Shown here one piece after another: positions 15,515 to 22,441 of a stretch of DNA of 22,441 nucleotides (its first letter is position 1; each line of letters opens with the position of its first letter). Where the stretch lies: NCBI GenBank assembly GCA_046728075.1, contig JBKPDV010000200.1, forward strand, positions 1 to 22,441, in the 5' to 3' direction. This DNA comes from JBKPDV01 sp046728075. GTDB taxonomy: Bacteria; Acidobacteriota; Thermoanaerobaculia; UBA5066; Gp7-AA6. The notes below the pieces were generated by a model that was given only the letters and a program-made list of their open reading frames with translations, did no database searches and was not told where the DNA came from. A program made the translations under genes and the position numbers.

Positions 15515-18500
15515 TCAGTGCCCTCCACCCGCGGGGCTCGGCGCCGCCGCGGGCGCGGCTACCTTCGCCTTGCCCTTCCCGGCGATCTTCTCGACCAACA
15601 CGAAGAGCGTGGGAATGAGGAAGATCGCGATGCCGGTCGCAGCGAGCATGCCGACGATGACGACGGTTCCCAGGATCTTGCGCGACTCGGCTCCCGAGCC
15701 GGATGCGGTCCAGAGAGGAACGCAGCCGAGGATGAAGGCGAAGGACGTCATCAGGATCGGCCGCAGCCGCAACTTCGCCCCTTCCAGGGCCGCATCGACG
15801 AGGCCCATGCCCTTTTCCTTCTGCTGGAGCACGGCGAACTCGACGATCAGGATCGCGTTCTTCGCGGCGAGTCCGATCAGCATGACGAGGCCGATCTGGC
15901 CGTAGACGTCGAGATTGAACTTGCGCAACAGGAGGCCCAGGAAGGCCCCGAACACCGCCACGGGCACCGAGAGAAGAACGCCGAACGGGAGCGACCAGCT
16001 CTCGTAGAGCGCGGCGAGGATCAGGAACACGAAGATGATCGAGAGGACGAAGACCCGCGCTCCCGCGCCGGCGGCCTTGACCTCCTGGTACGACATGTCG
16101 GCCCAGTCGTAGCCCATCTCGCGTGGCATGCTCTCTCGGAAAACCTCCTCAAGAGCGGCCGTGGCCTGTCCGGAGCTGTAGCCCGGCGCGGGAATTCCCG
16201 TGACCTGGGCCGCCCGGAAGAGGTTGAATCGGTTGGTGAACTCCGGTCCGGAGACGCTCCTGGTTGTCACGACCGCCGAAAGAGGCGTCATCCTGCCGTC
16301 GTTGTTCCTCACGTAGAACTGGTTGATGTCCTCGGTCTTGACGCGGCCGGCCGGCTCGGCTTGGAGGAAGACCTTCCACTGGCGGCCGAAGCGGTTGAAC
16401 TGGTTGACGTAGATGCCGCCGAGGAAAGCCTGGAGCGACTGGTACACGTCGCGGACCTGGACGCCCTGCTTCAAGACCTTGTCGCGGTTGATGTCGGCGT
16501 AGATCTGGGGCACCGCGGCGCGCCAGACGCTGTTGACGTTGGCGAGCTCCGGGCGCTTCCTCGCGGCCTCCAGGAACTTCTGGAGGTTCTGCTCCAGGAA
16601 CTGGACGGTTCCGCCGCTGCGGTCTTGGAGCCAGAACGAGAAACCGCCGCCGGTGCAGAGGCCCTGGATGGCGGGTGGCTCGAATGCGATGACGCTCGCT
16701 TCGAGGATCTTGGACCGGAACTCTCCGTTCAGGCGCCGGACGATCGAGCTCGCCAGCATCTGGTCGCCCTTTCGCTCATCCCAGGGGTCGAGCCCGATGA
16801 AGTAGAAGGCGGTGTAAGGTGCCGAGGCTCCGGCGAGGAGGCTGTATCCGGCGACCGTCGTGACGTACTTGACGCCCTTCGTCTCCGAGAGGAGCTTCTC
16901 GACTTTCTGGCACACCGCGTCGGTCCGCTGGAGCGAGGAGGCGTCGGGGAGCTGGACGTTCAAGAAGAAGTAACCCTGGTCCTCGCTTGGGAGAAAGCCC
17001 GAGGGAAGCCTCTTGCCGAGAAGGCCCGACAGAACGATGAACCCGCCGAGGATCAGGAGGCTGACGACCACTCGGCGGATGAGGAGGCTGGAAAGGTTGA
17101 CGTAGCCGTTGGTCATCTTATTGAAGACCCGGTTGAACCACGCGAAGAACTTCCCGAGAGGTCCCTTCGACTGTTTCTTCGGCTTCAGGATCAGGGAGCA
17201 CAGCGCCGGCGAGAGCGAGAGGGCGTTGAACGCGGAGATCAGGACCGAGACGGCGATCGTGATGGCGAACTGCATGTTCATCCGGCCCTGGATGCCGCCC
17301 ATGAAGGCGACCGGGATGAACACGGCGGAGAGGACGAGAGCGATTCCGATGACCGGCTGCGTGACCTCCTCCATCGCTTTCAGCGTCGCGTCCCTCGGCG
17401 AGAGGCCGTGCTCGATGTGATGCTCGACCGCCTCGACGACGACGATCGCGTCGTCCACGACGAGCCCGATCGCAAGCACGAGGCCGAACAGGGAGAGCGT
17501 GTTGATCGAGAATCCAAGCGACGGGAACAGCATGAACGTGCCGACGAGCGAGACCGGCACGGCGAGCAGCGGAATGAGCGTCGCCCGCCACCCCTGGAGG
17601 AACAGGAAGACGACGATGATGACGAGGATGATCGCCTCGAAGAGCGTGTGCTCGATCTCCTTGATGCCTTCGGTGATCGGCAGCGTGGTGTCGAGAGAGA
17701 TCACGTAATCGAGGTCGTCGGGGAAGCGCTCCTTCAGCTCCTTCATCGTCTTCTTCACGCCCTCGGCCACCGCGATGGCGTTGGAGCCCGGGACCTGGAA
17801 AATCCCGATCGGGCAGGAAGGCTTGCCGTTCAACCGCGCGCGCTGCTGGTAGTTCAGGGCGCCGAGCTCGATCCGCGACACGTCTTTCAAGCGCACGACC
17901 GATCCGTCGGGGTTCAAGCGCACGACGACGTTGCCAAACTCCTCTGTCGAGACGAGACGCCCCTGGGAGCGCACCGTGTAGGTGAACTCCTGCCCCTTGG
18001 GCGCCGGCTCGGTGCCGATGCCTCCGGAGGGATTGACCGTGCTTTGCTGATTGACCGCGTTCAAGAGGTCGGGGACAGTGAGCCCGAGGCTCGCCAGGCG
18101 ATCCGGCCTGACCCAGATCCGCATGGCGTAGTCGGCGGTGCCGTAGTTCTGGATCTGGCCGACGCCGGGGACGCGGTAGACCGCGTCGTTGACGTTGATC
18201 GTGGCGTAGTTGCCGAGGAACAGGGCGTCGTAGGTCCCCTTCGGTGAGTACAGAGAAACGATGAGCAAGGGGTTGGATGTGGCCTTCTTGACCGTCAGGC
18301 CGAACTGGTTGACGTCGGACGGGAAGTTCGGCTGTGCCTGCGAGACGCGGTTCTGCGTGTTGACCTGGTCGATGTTGATGTCCGTCTCGACGCCGAACGT
18401 GACGTTCTCCGTCAGAGTCCCGTCGTTGGCGTTGGTGGACTGCATGTAGATCATGTTGTCCACGCCGTTCATCTGCTGCTCGAGGGGCGTCGCCACCGAC

Positions 18501-18676
18501 TGCTCGATCGTGATCGCGTCGGCGCCGGTGTAGGTCGTCGTGATCTTGATCTGGGGCGGCACGATGTCGGGGTATTGCGCGGTCGGGAGCTTGGTCATCG
18601 CGACGGCACCTGCCATGGTCATCAAGATCGCGATGACGATGGCGACTATCGGCCGGCGAACGAAAAAGGCGCCCAC
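15515..18676 (-). CDS. RND efflux pump, HAE1 (AcrB-like) permease
   Basis: The 1053-residue inner-membrane pump exports hydrophobic or amphiphilic compounds using the proton gradient. It has the AcrB length and order: the opening AFFVRRPIVAIVIAI, porter-domain motifs such as PTAQYPDIVPPQI and VRPDRLASLGLTVPDLLNAV, TM4 with the proton-relay pair Asp408-Asp409 (AIGLVVDDAIVVVEAVEHH), the second half with KRLPSGFLPSEDQGYFFLNV, and TM10 Lys939 in GLAAKNAILIVEFA. All relay residues are intact, so the pump should work. The start is a GTG 3 bases after the adaptor stop, with only a weak purine stretch upstream, consistent with coupling. The substrate cannot be predicted from sequence. Confidence 0.97.
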   Translation of the reverse strand: MGAFFVRRPIVAIVIAILMTMAGAVAMTKLPTAQYPDIVPPQIKITTTYTGADAITIEQSVATPLEQQMNGVDNMIYMQSTNANDGTLTENVTFGVETDINIDQVNTQNRVSQAQPNFPSDVNQFGLTVKKATSNPLLIVSLYSPKGTYDALFLGNYATINVNDAVYRVPGVGQIQNYGTADYAMRIWVRPDRLASLGLTVPDLLNAVNQQSTVNPSGGIGTEPAPKGQEFTYTVRSQGRLVSTEEFGNVVVRLNPDGSVVRLKDVSRIELGALNYQQRARLNGKPSCPIGIFQVPGSNAIAVAEGVKKTMKELKERFPDDLDYVISLDTTLPITEGIKEIEHTLFEAIILVIIVVFLFLQGWRATLIPLLAVPVSLVGTFMLFPSLGFSINTLSLFGLVLAIGLVVDDAIVVVEAVEHHIEHGLSPRDATLKAMEEVTQPVIGIALVLSAVFIPVAFMGGIQGRMNMQFAITIAVSVLISAFNALSLSPALCSLILKPKKQSKGPLGKFFAWFNRVFNKMTNGYVNLSSLLIRRVVVSLLILGGFIVLSGLLGKRLPSGFLPSEDQGYFFLNVQLPDASSLQRTDAVCQKVEKLLSETKGVKYVTTVAGYSLLAGASAPYTAFYFIGLDPWDERKGDQMLASSIVRRLNGEFRSKILEASVIAFEPPAIQGLCTGGGFSFWLQDRSGGTVQFLEQNLQKFLEAARKRPELANVNSVWRAAVPQIYADINRDKVLKQGVQVRDVYQSLQAFLGGIYVNQFNRFGRQWKVFLQAEPAGRVKTEDINQFYVRNNDGRMTPLSAVVTTRSVSGPEFTNRFNLFRAAQVTGIPAPGYSSGQATAALEEVFRESMPREMGYDWADMSYQEVKAAGAGARVFVLSIIFVFLILAALYESWSLPFGVLLSVPVAVFGAFLGLLLRKFNLDVYGQIGLVMLIGLAAKNAILIVEFAVLQQKEKGMGLVDAALEGAKLRLRPILMTSFAFILGCVPLWTASGSGAESRKILGTVVIVGMLAATGIAIFLIPTLFVLVEKIAGKGKAKVAAPAAAPSPAGGGH

Positions 18677-18679
18677 GGC

Positions 18680-19882
18680 CTACTTCCCGGACTCTTTGGA
18701 GGCTTCGGCCTTGGGGGCTTCGGCCTTGGCGGCTTCGGCCGAGTCGCTTCCGGCTTCCTTCGGGACGACGGTCATGCCGGACCGCACGCGCTGCAGCCCC
18801 TCCACGACGACCCGGTCACCGGGCTTCAAGCCCTCCTCGATGACCCAGAGGTTCCCTTCGAGCGGCCCGGTCTTGACGACCTTCATCGTCACCTTGTTGT
18901 CCGCGCCGACGACCGCGACCTGGTAGCTCCCCTGCAGCTCGGCAACCGCCCGCTGCGGCACGAGAACGGCTCCCTTCTTGACGTCCATCGCGACGCGCAC
19001 CTTGGCGTACTGGCCCGGGCGCAGGACGTTGCCCGGATTGGTGAACGCGCCGGCGAGCTGGATCGTGCCGGTCTTGACGTCCACTTCGCGTCCCACCAGA
19101 AACGGCTTGCCGCGGTGCGGGAAAACCGAGCCGTTCGACAGGATCAGCTGCAGGTTGCCCTGCTCGAGATTCTGGGCCCGGAGGTTCTTCTCGATCGGGC
19201 CGTGTTTGGCGACCCAGGCCAGATACTCCTGCTCGCTCGGGTTGAAATAGACCTTGATGGGATCGACCTGCGAGACGGTGGTCATGACGATCTGACGGTT
19301 CACGAGGTCGCCCACCTGGGACTTCGAGACGCCGGCGATGCCGTTGATGGGTGAGAGGACCTTCGTCCAGCCGAGGTCGAGCTTCGCCTTCTCGAGCGTC
19401 GCCTGCGCGGATTCCACGTTGGCCTGGGCCGTGCGCTCCCGCGTCTCGGCATCGTCGAGCTCCTGCTGGCTGATGGCTTTCTGCGCCGCCAGCGGTCTGT
19501 ACCGCGCCGCTGTCGTTTTCGCGTTCGCGAGTGTCGCCTGGTACTGGGAGAGGGAGCCCTTGGCCTGGTCGTACGTCGCCTGGAACTGCCTGGGATCGAT
19601 CTCGAACATGACATCGCCAGCCTGGACGAGGGAACCTTCCTTGTAGACCTGTTTTTGCAGGTAACCCTCGATCTGCGGCCGGATCTCGGCGTTGACGAAG
19701 CCGTCGAGCGAGCCGATCCACTCCTGGAAGACCGGCACGTCCCTCTGAACGACCGCCGCCACCTCGACCGAGGGCGTCGGAGGAGGAGGCGCCTCTTTCT
19801 TGCCGCAACCCGCGGGGAGCGCCACGAGTAAGGGGAGAGTTAAGAGAGTCAAGAGAGTGCGCGCGAGAGCGACTCGTGTCAT
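18680..19882 (-). CDS. RND efflux adaptor (membrane fusion) lipoprotein
   Basis: The 400-residue AcrA-like adaptor links pump and outer-membrane factor in the periplasm. It is a likely lipoprotein with signal peptide and lipobox ALPAGC (Cys26), then GKKE and a proline linker. The barrel-sandwich (lipoyl) half appears at GFVNAEIRPQIEGYLQKQVY, the alpha-helical hairpin at residues of about 100-165 (YDQAKGSLSQYQATLANAKT, ISQQELDDAETRERTAQANV), the second lipoyl half at LSPINGIAGVSKSQVGDLV, then the beta-barrel and membrane-proximal domains (VLVPQRAVAELQGSYQVAVV). I choose ATG 19882: GGAGG lies 8 bases upstream, whereas the longer GTG at 19891 falls within that ribosome site. It is the first gene of the efflux operon. 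Confidence 0.95.
   Translation of the reverse strand: MTRVALARTLLTLLTLPLLVALPAGCGKKEAPPPPTPSVEVAAVVQRDVPVFQEWIGSLDGFVNAEIRPQIEGYLQKQVYKEGSLVQAGDVMFEIDPRQFQATYDQAKGSLSQYQATLANAKTTAARYRPLAAQKAISQQELDDAETRERTAQANVESAQATLEKAKLDLGWTKVLSPINGIAGVSKSQVGDLVNRQIVMTTVSQVDPIKVYFNPSEQEYLAWVAKHGPIEKNLRAQNLEQGNLQLILSNGSVFPHRGKPFLVGREVDVKTGTIQLAGAFTNPGNVLRPGQYAKVRVAMDVKKGAVLVPQRAVAELQGSYQVAVVGADNKVTMKVVKTGPLEGNLWVIEEGLKPGDRVVVEGLQRVRSGMTVVPKEAGSDSAEAAKAEAPKAEASKESGK
18701..18740 (-). repeat. 15-base tandem repeat in adaptor C-terminus
   Basis: About 2.7 copies of GGCTTCGGCCTTGGG (plus-strand reading) encode the Ala/Lys/Glu tail AAKAEAPKAEA of the efflux adaptor. It is a low-complexity extension after the conserved domains and prone to length variation, without effect on the frame here. 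Confidence 0.7.
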
Positions 19883-19948
19883 CGGACCCACCTCCGTTGC
19901 GGCCGATCGAGCCGACGACCCTGCCGCCTCACACGAGCGAACGGCATG

Positions 19949-19960
19949 CGAGCTAGCTCG
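19949..19960. promoter_or_regulatory. Perfect 12-base palindrome upstream of the efflux operon
   Basis: CGAGCTAGCTCG is a perfect palindrome 67 bases before the adaptor ATG. TetR- or MarR-type repressors often act at inverted repeats in this position, but no regulator gene is in the window, and I see no clear -10/-35 pair. It shares a central CTAG with the ppk2-upstream palindrome. A chance palindrome is possible. Confidence 0.33.
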
Positions 19961-20001
19961 TCGTCGGTTACCGAGGAACGCTACATTCCCTTCTTGCCGA
20001 G

Positions 20002-20223
20002 GAAACCCCGGACGAAGGTGCCATCGTCGATCGGTCGCAAGCTCCTCGCGATGTGCACCAAGGTCCGGATCACGGAAGCGCGACGCGGCTGCTAGCTGTT
20101 GCCTGAGAACAGTACTCGCGCTTCATGTACGACTTCCCCAAGCTCTCGTACGGCATCGACGTGACGGTCTTTCCCAGCCTGACGAATGCCGGGCGCGGAG
20201 CGCCCGCCGTGACTTCGAAGTGA
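20002..20223 (+). repeat. Duplicated intergenic segment, copy 1
   Basis: This is colinear with 20800-21038. It holds CCCCGGACGAAGGTGCCATC, then 47 bases further (start to start) GCACCAAGGTCCGGATCAC, then CGCGGCTGC, and finally a DUF481 remnant. The last 78 bases (20119-20196) match 20961-21038 at 71 of 78 positions; the upstream part is more diverged. The unit lies in the gap between the efflux operon and the DUF4136 gene. Nothing else coding is seen in 19883-20232. Confidence 0.6.
20107..20223 (+). pseudogene. DUF481 outer-membrane protein remnant, copy 1
   Basis: A short open stretch reads EQYSRFMYDFPKLSYGIDVT, VFPSLTNAGR, then seven unrelated codons and TGA at 20221-20223. It resembles an internal strand region of DUF481 (YdiY-like) outer-membrane beta-barrels, which continue after PSLTDAGR into a final pair of strands; those are missing here. 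An in-frame TGA (20104-20106) closes it on the 5' side. There is no ribosome site or signal peptide. A fragment of a lost gene; the second, longer fragment at 20961 supports the identification. Confidence 0.6.
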
Positions 20224-20232
20224 GGCTTCGGG

Positions 20233-20769
20233 CTACCGCGTCTCGGGGGGCGGCGGGAACTTTGCGAGCAGCTCGGCCACGGAGCGGTCGATTTTTTCGG
20301 CCAGCCGCTCGGGGGTCTTGCCGACAGCTCCGGAGAGCATGCCGCGCCACACGAGCTTCTTGTCGGGATTTCGGACGTCGATCGCGAGCGACCCCTGCAC
20401 CTGTCTGTTCGACCCGGCGTAGTAGTAGGGAGACCACCACCCGTAACTGCCGTAAACGTCGTGGTCCAGGATGGCGTCCTGACTCGTGGCGTAGGTCACC
20501 CAAAAATCCGGGGCGCCGCCCTCCATCTTCTTGAACCCCTTGCTCGCGAGCTCCTTGTCGACCGCGCGGCGGACGTGCTCGTCGACGAAGCGGCCGTCCA
20601 CCATCGCGCCGCCGTGCGGATACTGGAAAGGCGGGCCCTCGTACCAGGCGTACGTCTTCAGGCTCGTGAAGCTCGCCTGCTTGTCCCAGGCGAATTGGGG
20701 AGGCACTTCGGTCGAGGCGCAGGCCCCGGCGACCAGGGCGGCGGCGAGGAGAATCGCAAAGCGCTTCAT
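20233..20769 (-). CDS. DUF4136 domain lipoprotein
   Basis: The 178-residue protein begins with a signal peptide ending AGAC (Cys17), a plausible lipobox. The body matches DUF4136: an early FTSLKTYAWYE block, VDGRFVDEHVRRAVDKELAS and KGFKKMEGGAPDFWVTYATS, then an aromatic-rich insertion (YGSYGWWSPYYYAGSNR), GSLAIDVRNPDKKLVWRGML and a C-terminal helix IDRSVAELLAKFPP. Family function is unknown; it is expected to be anchored to a membrane and face the periplasm. I start at ATG 20769 because the signal peptide begins there; no good ribosome site is seen, and an extension to 20823 would put a polar stretch ahead of the signal. It lies between the two copies of the duplicated intergenic segment and stands alone. 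Confidence 0.82.
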   Translation of the reverse strand: MKRFAILLAAALVAGACASTEVPPQFAWDKQASFTSLKTYAWYEGPPFQYPHGGAMVDGRFVDEHVRRAVDKELASKGFKKMEGGAPDFWVTYATSQDAILDHDVYGSYGWWSPYYYAGSNRQVQGSLAIDVRNPDKKLVWRGMLSGAVGKTPERLAEKIDRSVAELLAKFPPPPETR

Positions 20770-20799
20770 GGCGCCGACGCTACTGCGCGGCTGACGGAA

Positions 20800-21038
20800 A
20801 GGGACCCCGGACCAAAGTTCCATCGGATAGCCGGCCCCGACCGAACACCACGTTGCACCAGGGTCCGATCACCGAGAAACGGCGCGGCTGCCAGCGTGGT
20901 GTCCGAGGATCTGCGGACCGCGGGCATCTCGCGGCGGCGCTCGCCTTTCTTCTGCTCTCTCGCTTCCTGTACGACTTCCCCGAGCTTTCGTCCGGCATCG
21001 ACGTAACGGCCTTTCCCAGCCTGACGGATGCCGGGCGC
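20800..21038 (+). repeat. Duplicated intergenic segment, copy 2
   Basis: The counterpart of 20002-20196 has the same order: ACCCCGGACCAAAGTTCCAT, then 48 bases further (start to start) GCACCAGGGTCCGATCAC, then CGCGGCTGC, then the DUF481 remnant. It has about 45 extra bases before the remnant. The two copies flank the DUF4136 gene as direct repeats about 800 bases apart. Confidence 0.6.
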
Positions 21039-21194
21039 GTGCCAATCCAGGCGGACGGAAGACTCCGCGCGACATCGTGACCGACTTCTACGTCTCGATC
21101 AGCGTCTTCGACAGCTACGACAACCGTCCGCCCAACCCCGACGCGGCCGGGAACGACTGGGGCCCCTGTCGTGTCCGCGGGATACAAGTTCTGA
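20961..21194 (+). pseudogene. DUF481 outer-membrane protein C-terminal remnant, copy 2
   Basis: The frame from 20961 reads RFLYDFPELSSGIDVTAFPS, LTDAGRVPIQADGRLR. At about 21070 one base is missing and the next frame continues DIVTDFYVSISVFDSYDNRP and PNPDAAGNDWG. Near 21162-21168 one extra base returns to the first frame for VVSAGYKF and TGA (21192-21194). Together this is the last third of a DUF481 beta-barrel, ending in the phenylalanine expected for outer-membrane insertion. Most of the N-terminal part is absent. A hydrophobic run (LAAALAFLLLS) directly precedes the remnant in frame and might be a leftover signal peptide, but no start or ribosome site serves it. Non-functional as read. 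Confidence 0.65.
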
Positions 21195-21198
21195 GAGC

Positions 21199-21240
21199 TG
21201 TACCAAGGTCCGGGTCGAACCGGCGGACCGGCGGCTGGTA
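21199..21240 (+). repeat. Third copy of the ACCAAGGTCC intergenic block
   Basis: TGTACCAAGGTCCGGGTC followed by CGGCGGCTGGTAG matches the core of the blocks at 20055 and 20855 (ACC[AT][AG]GGTCC, then a CGGCTG[CG] element about 20 bases on). It directly follows the DUF481 remnant stop and precedes the second mltF-like gene, so it may be intergenic repeat material or part of that gene's control region. Confidence 0.4.
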
Positions 21241-21244
21241 GTGT

Positions 21245-21267
21245 CATCCTGGGCAACGGCGATATAG
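21245..21267 (+). promoter_or_regulatory. Candidate promoter block of the second mltF-like gene
   Basis: CATCCTGGG and CGGCGATATAG (21257-21267) lie 29 bases before the GTG start and match CATCTGGG and CGGCGATACAG before the first mltF-like gene. GATATAG is a fair -10 candidate. A clear -35 box is not seen. Confidence 0.38.
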
Positions 21268-21295
21268 ATTCGGGGCTCACAATTCAGGAGGACCC

Positions 21296-22441
21296 GTGAA
21301 TCGCCGTTTGACCGTCGTCCGGATGCTCTCCATCGGTCTGCTCCTCGGGGCTCTCGGGCCGTCTCCCCCCGCGTGGGCCGGTCAGAAAGCTCCTCCCGCG
21401 AAGAAACCGCGCCGGGAGAAGCACACGCTGCCGCTGCCGGACGAGGCGTGGACGGGCGACTTCGACGGGATGCGCAAGCGGCGGCTGATCCGCGTCCTCG
21501 TCGTCTACAACCAGACGAACTTCTTCATCGACAAGGGGACCCCGCGCGGGATCACCTACGACGCCTTCCGGATGTTCGAGGAGCACGTCAACCGGAAATA
21601 CAAGACCCGGAAGCTCCCGATCCACGTCGCCTTCATCCCCGTCCGGCGGGAAGACATCCTCGATCTGCTCCAGACAGGCAAGGGCGACGTCGCGTCGGCA
21701 GGGCTGACGATCACGCCCGAGCGCCAGAAGATCGTGGACTTCAGCGACCCGATCTTGACGGACATGGACGAGATCGTGGTCTCGGGCCCGGGCTCGCCGC
21801 CGCTCACGTCCGTCGACGACCTCTCGGGACGCGAGGTCTTCGTGCGCGAGAGCTCCGTCTTCCACGAGAGCCTCGAGAAGCTCAATTCCGACCTGGAGCA
21901 GCGAGGCAAGCCTCCCGTTCGACTGCGGCTCGCTCCCGAGGAGCTGGAGGACGAGGACCTGCTCGAGATGTTGAACGCGGGGCTCGTGAAATACGTCGTC
22001 GCCAACGACTACCTCGCTCGGTTCTGGGCGAAAGTCCTGCCGAAGCTGCGGCTGAACCGGGGCATCGTGCTTCGGCACGACGCGGACCTCGGATGGGCCA
22101 TTCGAAAAGGGAGCCCGCAGCTCAAGGCCGAGATCGACGCGTTCGTCGCGAAGCACCCGGAGGGCTCGACGACCCGCGCCGTGCTCTTCGCGAAGTACCT
22201 GAAGCACACGAAGTTCGTCAAGAACGCCGAGGCGGTCGCGGAGATGCGCAAGTTCGAGCGAACGGTCAAGCTCTTCCGGGACTTCTCGGACCGCTACGAC
22301 ATGGACTACCTGCTCATGGCCGCGCAGGGCTACCAGGAGTCGCGCCTCGATCAGAACGCGAAGAGCCCGGTCGGCGCCATCGGCGTGATGCAGGTGATGC
22401 CTGCGACGGGGAAGGACATGAAGGTCGGCGACATCCACCAG
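21296..22441 (+). CDS. MltF-like lytic transglycosylase, 3' end cut by window
   Basis: 382 codons are present and open to the window edge. The GTG start follows AGGAGG by about 5 bases. A signal peptide (MNRRLTVVRMLSIGLLLGAL, cleavage near AWA-G at 28/29) leads to a type-3 periplasmic solute-binding domain (about residues 57-290: VVYNQTNFFIDKGTPRG, DLSGREVFVRESS, LEDEDLLEMLNAGLVKYVV). The N-terminal part of an SLT domain follows, with YQESRLDQNAKSPVG (catalytic Glu348) and IGVMQVMPATG. It should cleave peptidoglycan glycan strands in the periplasm, with the first domain possibly sensing a ligand as in MltF. It is a paralogue of the broken gene at 6799 and shows no frameshift. MltF-like is my best name; the solute-binding plus SLT order is what defines that group. 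Confidence 0.9.
   Translation, partial: MNRRLTVVRMLSIGLLLGALGPSPPAWAGQKAPPAKKPRREKHTLPLPDEAWTGDFDGMRKRRLIRVLVVYNQTNFFIDKGTPRGITYDAFRMFEEHVNRKYKTRKLPIHVAFIPVRREDILDLLQTGKGDVASAGLTITPERQKIVDFSDPILTDMDEIVVSGPGSPPLTSVDDLSGREVFVRESSVFHESLEKLNSDLEQRGKPPVRLRLAPEELEDEDLLEMLNAGLVKYVVANDYLARFWAKVLPKLRLNRGIVLRHDADLGWAIRKGSPQLKAEIDAFVAKHPEGSTTRAVLFAKYLKHTKFVKNAEAVAEMRKFERTVKLFRDFSDRYDMDYLLMAAQGYQESRLDQNAKSPVGAIGVMQVMPATGKDMKVGDIHQ

Noticed and set aside
15518..18247. A 909-codon open frame antisense to the RND pump
   Set aside because: It mirrors the pump's codon pattern, its translation is Arg/Asp/Glu-rich without any domain, and the opposite strand holds a complete RND protein. Long antisense frames are common in DNA this GC-rich.
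20853..21080. A 75-codon plus-strand frame as a small secreted protein (hydrophobic LAAALAFLLLS)
   Set aside because: The hydrophobic run is directly followed by the DUF481 remnant, the supposed start has no ribosome site, and the frame ends at the remnant's first shift. It is better explained as gene debris.
21284..22438. A 384-codon open frame antisense to the second mltF-like gene
   Set aside because: The plus strand encodes a signal peptide, a solute-binding domain and a catalytic SLT motif in one frame with a good ribosome site. The antisense product is low-complexity Val/Asp/Arg-rich.

Overview
This is a G+C-rich stretch (about two-thirds G+C by eye) from a Gram-negative bacterium. The outer-membrane side of the cell is well represented: a TolC/OprM-type outer-membrane factor, several probable beta-barrel or periplasmic proteins, lipoproteins, and MltF-type lytic transglycosylases. 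Frequent GTG starts, 1-4 base gene overlaps and the gene mix (GH63 glucosidase beside zwf, a VIT-like membrane protein, DUF3300, DUF4239, DUF481) remind me of Acidobacteriota. That assignment is an inference, with no marker gene in the window to fix it.

Layout, left to right. (1) 2-784, minus: a DUF3300 protein whose frame carries an in-frame TAG; the family-like C-terminus continues in the same frame beyond it and off the window edge. (2) 970-6652, minus, probably one operon read from right to left: a VIT/CCC1-like membrane protein, a small outer-membrane protein, an 80-residue chimeric ORF (start of 6-phosphogluconate dehydrogenase joined to the end of a ROK-family sugar kinase), glucose-6-phosphate dehydrogenase (zwf), and a GH63 glucosidase. 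(3) 6799-8289, plus: an MltF-like lytic transglycosylase gene broken by two indels that together restore the frame. (4) 8314-12721, minus: ppk2, a DUF4239 membrane protein, an AI-2E-family permease and a SulP anion transporter, the last three joined by 4-base stop/start overlaps. (5) 12935-19882, minus: a tripartite RND efflux operon (adaptor, pump, outer-membrane factor) followed, through another 4-base overlap, by a calcium/proton-type exchanger. (6) 19883-21295: a mostly non-coding, duplicated region holding two decayed DUF481 outer-membrane-protein ends, a repeated intergenic block, and one DUF4136 lipoprotein gene. (7) 21296-end, plus: an intact but window-truncated paralogue of the broken MltF-like gene.

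How the genes fit together: the GH63 enzyme can release glucose and zwf passes glucose 6-phosphate into the oxidative pentose phosphate pathway. The normal partners for that route (a glucokinase and Gnd) seem to survive here only as a deletion scar just upstream of zwf. The ppk2 operon combines polyphosphate/nucleotide chemistry with membrane transporters. The efflux operon is self-contained, with no regulator gene in view.

The window is notable mainly for genome remodelling: a deletion fusion, an interrupted DUF3300 gene, a paralogue pair with one damaged member, and a repeated remnant-bearing intergenic segment. I found no CRISPR array, tRNA, rRNA, transposase or phage gene, and nothing that I would confidently call a new defence or biosynthetic system.
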